Positions 8,065 to 14,660 of a DNA stretch of 35,895 nt are shown in pieces. Below the pieces are notes generated by a model. That model had not been told where the DNA came from, did no database searches, and saw only the letters and a list, made by a program, of their open reading frames with translations. Made by a program: the position numbers and the translations under genes. Origin of the DNA: an uncultured Anaerolineae bacterium (GTDB lineage: Bacteria > Chloroflexota > Anaerolineae > Anaerolineales > Villigracilaceae); assembly GCA_903854805.1 (NCBI GenBank), contig CAINXK010000507.1:1-35895 (forward strand), read 5' to 3'. Each line of letters begins with the position of its first letter. The stretch's first letter is position 1.

Positions 8065-8994
8065 ATGATCCAATGCGAAGATCTTAGCAAACATTTTGAC
8101 ACATTTAAGGCTGTTGATGGAGTTACTCTGGACATTCAGCCTGGCGAAGTTCTGGCGCTGCTTGGTCAGAACGGTGCAGGGAAAACAACCACGGTACGGA
8201 TGCTGACCTCGATACTTGCACCCACGCGAGGTTGGGCCAAGGTGGCAGGGTACGATACGGTCAAAAACGCAGCGGAAGTACGCGCTTCGGTAGGTGTGCT
8301 GACTGAAATGCACGGCCTTTATGGCCGCATGACTGGTTATGAATACCTGGATTTTTTCGGCCAGATTTACCAACTTGACAAACCACGCAGAGAAAGACGG
8401 TCAAAAGAACTGCTCGAATATTTTGGGCTGGGACAGGCTGGTTACCGGCGCTCGGGTGAGTATTCAAAGGGCATGCGTCAGAAACTTGCCCTGGCACGCG
8501 CGCTAATCCACGAACCACCGGTGCTGCTGCTGGATGAGCCCACATCCGCCATGGACCCAGAGAGTGCACAACTTGTACGCGTTGAGATCGCGCGCCTGCG
8601 CACATCACAACGCGCTATCGTCATCTGCACACATAACCTGGCCGAAGCTGAAATGCTGGCCGATAAAATCGCAATCATATACCGCGGGCACATCTTAATG
8701 ACCGGCACCCTGGAAGAAATGCGCCTGAAACTGTTGGGTCCGGCGGAATATATTGTCCGGCTGGCGGGCAGCTTCCAGCTGGGTGGTCTGCATATGCCGG
8801 AGGGGGTAAGCATGCTTGACGTTTGGGGCGATGGGTTCCGCTTCCGGGTGGAGAATCCGGTACTGGCAAATCCGCTCATTTTGCAACAATTATTCAGTTC
8901 CCAGATCCCCGTGGTGGCTGTGCAGGAAGTTCCCCGCACGTTAGAAATGATGTATCTAAAGGCGATGGTTCAGGCCACGGAAGGCGCGCTATGA
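8065..8994 (+). CDS. ABC transporter ATP-binding protein (NatA/CcmA type)
   Basis: This cytoplasmic ATPase of an ABC-2-type exporter has about 309 residues. Walker A GQNGAGKTT begins at residue 34. The ABC signature appears as 'YSKGMRQKLALARAL'. Walker B is VLLLDEPTS with D157 and E158, and the H-loop is in 'ICTHNLAEAEML'. The C-terminal ~90 residues are the extra domain usual in this subfamily. The frame extends upstream to a GTG at 8035, but ATG 8065 is preferred because AAAGGT lies ~7 nt before it and MIQCEDLSK is the normal family N-terminus. The stop overlaps the next ATG as ATGA, so ATPase and permease are translationally coupled. The substrate is not predictable. Confidence 0.93.
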   Translation: MIQCEDLSKHFDTFKAVDGVTLDIQPGEVLALLGQNGAGKTTTVRMLTSILAPTRGWAKVAGYDTVKNAAEVRASVGVLTEMHGLYGRMTGYEYLDFFGQIYQLDKPRRERRSKELLEYFGLGQAGYRRSGEYSKGMRQKLALARALIHEPPVLLLDEPTSAMDPESAQLVRVEIARLRTSQRAIVICTHNLAEAEMLADKIAIIYRGHILMTGTLEEMRLKLLGPAEYIVRLAGSFQLGGLHMPEGVSMLDVWGDGFRFRVENPVLANPLILQQLFSSQIPVVAVQEVPRTLEMMYLKAMVQATEGAL

Positions 8995-10535
8995 AATCTT
9001 TTAAACGTGCCTGGTTGGTGGCAAGACGTGAATTAGTGGATCAAATGCGCGATTGGCGCATTCTGATGCCCATGATCATATTGACTCTATTTTTCCCGTA
9101 TCTGATGAATGTGACCGCAAAAACGGCCATTAATTACCTGAACCAATATGGCGCGAACATGATCGCCAACCGCATGTTGCCGTTCCTGATCCTGGTGGTC
9201 GGGTATTTCCCGGTGACGGTCTCGCTGGTTGTGGCACTGGAAGCCTTTGTGGGCGAAAAAGAACGTGGCACAATTGAGCCACTGCTTACCAGCCCGCTGG
9301 CCGATGAGCACCTTTATCTCGGAAAATTAATGGCCGGTACGATCGTACCGTTGACCGTCAGCTACATCGGCATAGCCCTCTATATGAGCGGGCTTACCTG
9401 GCAGGGTATCACCTGGCCAGAATGGGGTTTTATTGCCCAAACCCTGGCGCTCACTGCAGTCCAAACACTACTGATGGTCAGCGCTGCGATTGTAATTTCG
9501 ACCCAATCGACGACAGTGCGGGCTGCCAATCTGCTGGCTTCGTTCATCGTTATCCCGGTTGCTCTGCTTATCCAGGGTGAAAGCGCATTGATGTTCTGGG
9601 GAACAAACGATGTGCTCTGGCTGGCAGTTATTGGAGTCGGCACCATGAGCGCGCTCATCATCCGACTCGGAATCGTACACTTCAAACGCGAGAACCTGCT
9701 GGGTCGTGAAATCGACATGCTCAGTTGGAGTTGGGTCTGGCAGACCTTTCATAAAGCGTATACTGGCTCTGATGAGCTATCCAGCCTGGCCCGCTACCTA
9801 CGCTCAGCCTGGATGAAACATAGGAACAACGCGGAAGCCGAAAACCTGTCTCTGGGCGCTGCCATCTGGCAGGATCTGAACCGAATACAGACCTGGTATC
9901 GTGTGGATATCAGACAGGCACTACGCCGTTTGACACCATCATTTTTGATAACACTGGCAATCGGAACAGGCGTCATTCTGGCAGCCTATTTTGTAGTAAA
10001 TACCAATATCCAACAAACGCTGCTACCAAATGATAAATTCAAAGAAACAATGACAGCCATGCGCAGCTTTTTGCTGGATGATGGTACCGGAAATTTTTCA
10101 GCTGGAATGCTGTTCTGGCACAACCTGCGCGCCGAACTGGTAATTCTGGCACTGGGCTTGTTTTCTTTTGGCGTTTTGAGCCTGGTCGCATTCATCGGAA
10201 ATTTCGCACTGATCGGCGCCGTATTAGGCGCGCTGCCTTCCCTGGGCCTTTCTCCCTGGCTGGTATTTGTCAGCGGGATACTGCCACATGGGATCGTCGA
10301 ACTGCCATCCATCATCCTACTCAGCGCCGCTGCCCTACACATGGGGCTGCGACTGGTGACACCCGATGAAGGCCGCTCAATTGGTGAGACCATGATCATT
10401 ACATTTGCGGATGTTATCAAAATCCTGATCGCAGTCTGCATTCCACTACTTATTCTGGCGGCTTTAATCGAAGCCAATATTACTCCCCGAATCTTGATTT
10501 CTGTCATCGGAAACTCTCTCAATATTCAGCCATAA
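8991..10535 (+). CDS. ABC-2 type permease fused to a SpoIIM-like domain
   Basis: This 514-residue membrane protein starts at ATG 8991, overlapping the ATPase stop by 4 nt; the frame is also open further upstream, inside the ATPase gene. Residues 1-~250 look like an ABC-2 permease: an N-terminal 'RAWLVARRELVDQMRDWRIL' amphipathic lead, six or so helices, and 'EKERGTIEPLLTSPLADEHL', typical of this family. After a polar linker (~250-315), residues ~315-510 resemble stage II sporulation protein M (SpoIIM/DUF95): 'FSFGVLSLVAFIGNFALIGA' and 'GILPHGIVELPSIILLSAAA' carry the conserved H-G-x-x-E-x-P. SpoIIM homologues are widespread outside spore formers and often sit beside ABC-2 genes. Here the two are one polypeptide. 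It probably pairs with the upstream ATPase; the cargo is unknown. The metallohydrolase gene follows with a TAATG overlap. Confidence 0.85.
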   Translation: MKSFKRAWLVARRELVDQMRDWRILMPMIILTLFFPYLMNVTAKTAINYLNQYGANMIANRMLPFLILVVGYFPVTVSLVVALEAFVGEKERGTIEPLLTSPLADEHLYLGKLMAGTIVPLTVSYIGIALYMSGLTWQGITWPEWGFIAQTLALTAVQTLLMVSAAIVISTQSTTVRAANLLASFIVIPVALLIQGESALMFWGTNDVLWLAVIGVGTMSALIIRLGIVHFKRENLLGREIDMLSWSWVWQTFHKAYTGSDELSSLARYLRSAWMKHRNNAEAENLSLGAAIWQDLNRIQTWYRVDIRQALRRLTPSFLITLAIGTGVILAAYFVVNTNIQQTLLPNDKFKETMTAMRSFLLDDGTGNFSAGMLFWHNLRAELVILALGLFSFGVLSLVAFIGNFALIGAVLGALPSLGLSPWLVFVSGILPHGIVELPSIILLSAAALHMGLRLVTPDEGRSIGETMIITFADVIKILIAVCIPLLILAALIEANITPRILISVIGNSLNIQP

Positions 10536-11308
10536 TGACACATCTAATTATCCTCGGCTCATCAAATGCGATCCCATCACAGGGATACGAGAACACCCAC
10601 CTGGCAATCATCACCCCAGACCGGCAGATATTGATTGATTGTGCATCCAATCCGATTGTGCGCCTGGAACAAGCCGGGGTGGCTGTGGAACTGGTCACCG
10701 ATATCATCCTGACCCATTTTCACCCAGATCACGTTGCCGGGCTGCCATTGCTGCTGATGGACATGTGGCTGATGGGCCGCCGCAATCCCTTGAATATCTA
10801 CGGGCTCCATTACACACTCGACCGTGCAGAAACCATGATGGGTCTTTACAATTGGGCAGATTGGCCGAATTTTTTCACAGTCAATTTTTGCCGCATTCCA
10901 GCAGATGAGATGGCCATTGTAATAAACGATGAGCATATACGCATTTACTCTGCCCCAGTAAAACATTTTTTACCAAATATCGGTTTGCGCATTGAACTAA
11001 AAAACGAGAAAAAGAACCTGGCCTATTCCTGCGACACGGAACCGTGCCAGGCCATCCAAAGTCTTTCACAAGGCGTTGATATATTGCTGCATGAGGCCAC
11101 CGGAGATGTTCCAGGACATTCTTCGGCTGCCCAGGCCGGGGCAGCAGCCCAGGCGGCCGGCGTTGGGGCTTTGTATCTAATCCATTACCCGACTGGCCGC
11201 TTTGCTTCTGGCGACCTGGTGGCTGAAGCCAGAACGGTTTTTCAGGGTAAAATAGTTAAAGCAGTCGATTTTATGAAGATTGATCTGAGCAACCCATCAA
11301 AGAATTGA
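10535..11308 (+). CDS. MBL-fold metallohydrolase, RNase Z-like
   Basis: This 257-residue metallo-beta-lactamase fold hydrolase has the di-zinc motif H61-F-H63-P-D65-H66 in 'TDIILTHFHPDHVAGLPLLL'. Further ligands are plausible in 'VKHFLPNIGLRI', 'YSCDTEPC' (the conserved aspartate) and a C-terminal 'YLIHYPTG' histidine. The order HxHxDH, then an S/G-D-T strand, then 'LLHEAT' and 'GHSSAAQAG' followed by 'IHY' is that of the RNase Z/ElaC-like branch. The protein is shorter than classic tRNase Z and I cannot see the exosite arm, so a phosphodiesterase or arylsulfatase-like role is also possible. The ATG overlaps the permease stop as TAATG, placing it in the ABC transporter unit. Confidence 0.88.
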   Translation: MTHLIILGSSNAIPSQGYENTHLAIITPDRQILIDCASNPIVRLEQAGVAVELVTDIILTHFHPDHVAGLPLLLMDMWLMGRRNPLNIYGLHYTLDRAETMMGLYNWADWPNFFTVNFCRIPADEMAIVINDEHIRIYSAPVKHFLPNIGLRIELKNEKKNLAYSCDTEPCQAIQSLSQGVDILLHEATGDVPGHSSAAQAGAAAQAAGVGALYLIHYPTGRFASGDLVAEARTVFQGKIVKAVDFMKIDLSNPSKN

Positions 11309-11334
11309 TAGAAATCAGCACATCATCCAACTCA

Positions 11335-11352
11335 TCACAGGTTTGCCTGTGA
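11335..11352 (+). promoter_or_regulatory. Hairpin between the MBL hydrolase gene and tpiA
   Basis: TCACAGG (11335-11341) pairs perfectly with CCTGTGA (11346-11352) around a TTTG tetraloop. No U-tract follows, so it is unlikely to be an intrinsic terminator. It could be an mRNA-processing or stability element between the two genes. Confidence 0.3.
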
Positions 11353-11380
11353 AATCAAACCAACATCCAAGGTGAATACT

Positions 11381-12139
11381 ATGCGTACTCCATTTGTAGC
11401 CGGTAATTGGAAAATGAATAAAACTGTCGCTGAGGCGCGCGAGCTTGTCTCCGTAATGGGTGCGGAATTAAAAAACATCAAAAACGTGGAGAAAGTGCTC
11501 TGCCCACCCTTCATTGCAATAGTCGCGGTGGCCAACCTGCTCGGCGGAACAGATCTGGGTCTAGGCGCCCAAAATATGCATTGGGAAGATAAAGGCGCCT
11601 TCACAGGGGAAACATCGCCCGGGATGATTAAGGAATTTTGTAAATATGTAATCATTGGCCATTCAGAACGTCGCACCTATTTTGGCGAAACGGACGAAAC
11701 AATCAACAAGAAAGTGCTCGCCGCCCAAAAACACGGGCTAACGCCGATCGTTTGCGTTGGCGAGACCCTGGCAGAGAACGAAGCCGGGCGCACAGCAGAA
11801 GTTGTCCGTCGCCAGACACTGGCAGGGCTTAAAGGCGTGGATGCCACCCTCGCAGCCCAAATTGTTGTCGCTTACGAGCCAGTTTGGGCCATAGGAACCG
11901 GGCGGGCGTCCTCCGCCGAAAATGCGCAGAGCGTGCACCATGATGTCGTTCGCGCAGCCTTAATAGATCTGTTTGGTAGTGAAACGGCTGAAGCCATCCG
12001 GATTTTATACGGAGGTTCAGTAACGGCTGCCAATGCTGCCGAATACTTCGTTGAACCCGATATCGATGGCGCGCTGGTTGGCGGAGCCAGCCTGAAAACC
12101 GACGAATTTATTGCCATCACCAGAGCAGCCGCAAAGTAG
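11381..12139 (+). CDS. tpiA: Triosephosphate isomerase
   Basis: This 252-residue TIM-barrel enzyme interconverts dihydroxyacetone phosphate and glyceraldehyde 3-phosphate in glycolysis. All catalytic elements are present: 'GNWKMNK' (Asn and Lys of the active site), H94 in 'IIGHSERR', and E166 in 'VAYEPVWAIGTG', followed by the flexible loop 6. Phosphate-binding 'ILYGGSV' and 'DGALVGGASL' come near the end. The frame begins at a GTG (11372), but ATG 11381 gives the family N-terminus and has AAGGTGA about 5 nt upstream. It probably ends the transcription unit that starts with the ABC transporter, because a strong hairpin follows. Confidence 0.97.
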   Translation: MRTPFVAGNWKMNKTVAEARELVSVMGAELKNIKNVEKVLCPPFIAIVAVANLLGGTDLGLGAQNMHWEDKGAFTGETSPGMIKEFCKYVIIGHSERRTYFGETDETINKKVLAAQKHGLTPIVCVGETLAENEAGRTAEVVRRQTLAGLKGVDATLAAQIVVAYEPVWAIGTGRASSAENAQSVHHDVVRAALIDLFGSETAEAIRILYGGSVTAANAAEYFVEPDIDGALVGGASLKTDEFIAITRAAAK

Positions 12140-12157
12140 TCTTTGCCGAATCAATTT

Positions 12158-12195
12158 ATTCGGTCGCCAGCAAGACGCAAGCCTGGCGACCGAAT
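12158..12195 (+). terminator. Strong 13-bp hairpin after tpiA
   Basis: ATTCGGTCGCCAG (12158-12170) is perfectly complementary to CTGGCGACCGAAT (12183-12195), with a 12-nt loop. It begins 19 nt after the tpiA stop. The sequence after it (TTCATTCC) is only moderately T-rich, so termination is likely but not textbook. Confidence 0.6.
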
Positions 12196-12265
12196 TTCAT
12201 TCCTACACTGGTTGAGCCGGATCAATTTTATTTTTCCCCATGCAAATTAAAAATTCGCCGCGCGC

Positions 12266-13024
12266 ATGCTAACTTCCTTTGACGGCCTGATCTGGATCAT
12301 TGCCACATTGGTGCTTGTGCAGGTTCTTCAGCGCAGTCTACATCGCGAAATTCAAGCGATTTTCTTGATCATCACACGCAGTCCAAACATGACGATAGGC
12401 GTGTTTTCCGTGCTGTTCTTTCCCGGGGTTTTTTTGCATGAACTCAGCCATTTTGTGATGGCAAAACTAATCGGCGTGCGTACAGGCAAGTTCTCCTTAA
12501 TACCACAGGTAATGCCGGATGGGCGCCTGCAATTGGGATACGTCGAAGCTGCATCCACAGATATTTTTCGCGATTCTCTGGTGGGTTTGGCCCCACTCAT
12601 CAGCGGGATGCTGTTCATCGCACTCGGGGCGACCTCTCATTTGCACCTGACCATCCTGTGGGATACACTACGCAACGGTCAATGGACTCTATTTCTGATG
12701 GGCTTGCAAGCACTGCCAACCGTACCTGATTTTTGGCTCTGGTTCTACGGTACATTTGCGGTATCCACCACGATGATGCCATCTGAATCCGATCGGCACG
12801 CCTGGCTGCCACTGGGGCTGGTTTCTGCCCTGCTGCTGGTACTGGCAGTTCTGGCGGGCGCCGGGCCCTGGATGCTGACCAACCTTGCACCGGCATTCAA
12901 CCAGTTTTTACGCAGCACAGCCCTGATCCTGCTGGTAAGCATCGTTGTGCATATCGTCCTGATCCTGCCGCTGTGGCTAATCCACCGCATGCTGACACAA
13001 TTAACGGGGTTGGATGTGGGGTAG
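12266..13024 (+). CDS. Membrane metalloprotease-like protein with HExxH (M50-like)
   Basis: This 252-residue protein has about six hydrophobic helices. A zinc-protease motif H58-E59-L-S-H62 lies inside the second helix ('FFPGVFLHELSHFVMAKLIG'), as in site-2 proteases that cut within the membrane. The expected second metal ligand of S2P enzymes (Asp in an N-P-D-G or L-D-G motif near the C-terminus) is not obvious. 'QVMPDGRLQLGYVEAA' soon after HExxH is the only D-G candidate, and it is in an unusual place. It is therefore a metalloprotease-like protein whose activity is uncertain. The ATG at 12266 has no clear ribosome site. It is separated from tpiA by a terminator and is convergent with the MFS gene. 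Confidence 0.7.
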   Translation: MLTSFDGLIWIIATLVLVQVLQRSLHREIQAIFLIITRSPNMTIGVFSVLFFPGVFLHELSHFVMAKLIGVRTGKFSLIPQVMPDGRLQLGYVEAASTDIFRDSLVGLAPLISGMLFIALGATSHLHLTILWDTLRNGQWTLFLMGLQALPTVPDFWLWFYGTFAVSTTMMPSESDRHAWLPLGLVSALLLVLAVLAGAGPWMLTNLAPAFNQFLRSTALILLVSIVVHIVLILPLWLIHRMLTQLTGLDVG

Positions 13025-13130
13025 TGCGGATCATCTCAACGCAAATCGTCACTGGATGAGAAGATCGCCCCAAAACAGTTGTTGCGTTTATTTGTGTTAC
13101 AAAACCTCGATTTTCACTTGCCCCAATGAC

Positions 13131-13155
13131 AAAAAAGAATGATTAAGAGTCATTC
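13131..13155 (-). terminator. Intrinsic terminator of the minus-strand MFS gene
   Basis: Read on the minus strand, GAATGA and TCATTC (plus-strand arms 13137-13142 and 13150-13155) form a stem with a 7-nt loop, followed directly by six Ts (plus-strand A-run 13131-13136). It lies about 147 nt past the MFS stop. The stem is AT-rich, so strength is moderate. Confidence 0.5.
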
Positions 13156-13192
13156 AAAGTCAACGCCCACACGCTAAAAATGACCCCCAGCT

Positions 13193-13244
13193 GGGAAAAC
13201 CGAAAAACCTCTTTTTCCCTGTACAAGGCACCCTGTTCAGGGAA
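13193..13244. repeat. Overlapping, mutually exclusive inverted repeats in the convergent gap
   Basis: GGGAAAA (13193-13199) can pair with TTTTCCC (13213-13219). The same right-hand region, TTCCCTG (13215-13221), can instead pair with CAGGGAA (13238-13244). The two hairpins exclude each other. They lie in the gap between the metalloprotease and MFS genes. No function is evident; they may contribute to 3'-end formation. Confidence 0.35.
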
Positions 13245-13301
13245 GCCAACTCTATCCAGCGTAGCACGACCCGTCAGTAAATGCCCATTATTCAGCGTAT
13301 C

Positions 13302-14513
13302 CTATGCCGCAACCGGCAAATCTTCGGCAGCAGCTGGCTGGCGCCTTGCCAGTTGAATGACCAGAATGAAAGCCAGCAGGTTGAGCGTCATACTGCCCAG
13401 AACAAGCGATGTCATAGCCTGGGCACCAGAGCGATCAACGACCTGGCCTACCAGCCAGGGTAGGAACATGCCACCCATACACTCGCCAAGTAAAATGATC
13501 GAACTGAGTCGGGCGGTCAATTTGATCGATTGCCCGGCCAGCGTGAAACCCATCGGCCAGAGCGGAGCCATGCAAAAACCCAGGACGGTGGTCAGCACCC
13601 ATAGCAGTGTTGGTGAAGCCGGAAGCACCATCGCAATGGCCAGGATGGAGATACACCCACCCATCGCAACAGGGATGACCTGGCGCGGGCTGAAGCGCGT
13701 GGCCACTGGGATGGAAATTAAGCGTCCGAACGTAAAAGAAAACCAGAATCCGGAAGTGAGGTAAGCTGCACCGGCAACGCTGAATATATTCAAAGTAGTT
13801 GCATACGTATAAATCCAGCCTCCATAAGTAATCTCTGCGCCCACATAGAAAAACAAATAAAGCGCCGCTGCAAAAACCAGCGGATAAAAAACCTGCCTTG
13901 GCACGCCATTCTCATCAGTACGCCTGTGGGCTGGTCTGGGGCTGCCGGGTAGAAACAACATACGCAGACCCATCAGCAGACCGAACAGGCCAATACCCCA
14001 ATAGGCCCAACGATATCCGAAGGGGATATCGATCAATTTTGCGATGAGCATGGGCGATACAAAAGCACCCAATCCGAAAAAAAAGTGCAGTGCATTCATA
14101 TAAGGTCCAGCTTTTTCGCCATGCGTCCAGACCAGCAGGGTATTTGCACCATTTAGCATACCTTCTGAGATGCCCTTGAGAAAAACCACCGATAAAAGCA
14201 GCCAGAACCAGGGAATTATCGGAATGAAAAAAATAAGCGTTGCGCTGACTAACTGCCCTGCGCCCATAACAGGATGACCGCGAACGCGATCCAACAAGCG
14301 GCCGCCCAGGATGGTCCCAAACGCATACCCGATTGAGCCTACCAGAAAAGTGTATCCCATCTGTCCCAGGCGGATGCCGGTCTGTTCGGCCAGCGCTGGC
14401 AGGGTTGGGCCGCTAATACCAAGCGATAGCCCCAGATAGATGAACAGGAAGTAATAGTGAAAGGTGCGTCGTATAGTTTCTGTTTTGAGAAATTCTAAAA
14501 CCCGGTTGAACAA
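13302..14513 (-). CDS. MFS transporter
   Basis: This 403-residue major facilitator superfamily permease has about twelve hydrophobic helices in two halves. N-half: 'FHYYFLFIYLGLSLGISGPT', then 'GYTFLVGSIGYAFGTILGGR' and 'LLDRVRGHPVMGAGQLV', the conserved loop between helices 2 and 3. C-half: helices from 'VFYPLVFAAALYLFFYVGAE' onward, with 'GFWFSFTFGRLISIPVATRF'. The pattern resembles the sugar/FucP-like or general MFS_1 group; the substrate cannot be assigned. The start is TTG at 14513 (read as MFNRVLEF), because AAGGAGT lies about 7 nt upstream (plus-strand ACTCCTT near 14520-14526) and no better start exists. It is apparently monocistronic, with its own terminator. Confidence 0.92.
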   Translation of the reverse strand: MFNRVLEFLKTETIRRTFHYYFLFIYLGLSLGISGPTLPALAEQTGIRLGQMGYTFLVGSIGYAFGTILGGRLLDRVRGHPVMGAGQLVSATLIFFIPIIPWFWLLLSVVFLKGISEGMLNGANTLLVWTHGEKAGPYMNALHFFFGLGAFVSPMLIAKLIDIPFGYRWAYWGIGLFGLLMGLRMLFLPGSPRPAHRRTDENGVPRQVFYPLVFAAALYLFFYVGAEITYGGWIYTYATTLNIFSVAGAAYLTSGFWFSFTFGRLISIPVATRFSPRQVIPVAMGGCISILAIAMVLPASPTLLWVLTTVLGFCMAPLWPMGFTLAGQSIKLTARLSSIILLGECMGGMFLPWLVGQVVDRSGAQAMTSLVLGSMTLNLLAFILVIQLARRQPAAAEDLPVAA

Positions 14514-14519
14514 AATATT

Positions 14520-14526
14520 ACTCCTT
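14520..14526 (-). promoter_or_regulatory. Ribosome binding site supporting a TTG start of the MFS gene
   Basis: The plus-strand sequence ACTCCTT reads AAGGAGT on the minus strand, about 7 nt before the TTG at 14513. This close match to the anti-16S sequence is the reason for choosing the TTG start. Confidence 0.65.
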
Positions 14527-14660
14527 GGAGATTTTATCCAGCAGACTGGTTGTATTGTGCAAGAATAGAGTATGTAAAAAGAACGCCTTAATTCGGGCGG
14601 CCTGCCAGATAAAATTAGTGTATACGAACGCGGGGCTGGCCGGCAAGCAGACAGATTGGC

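Noticed and set aside
9986..10522. 178-codon minus-strand frame
   Set aside because: Antisense to the SpoIIM-like half of the permease; shadow composition.
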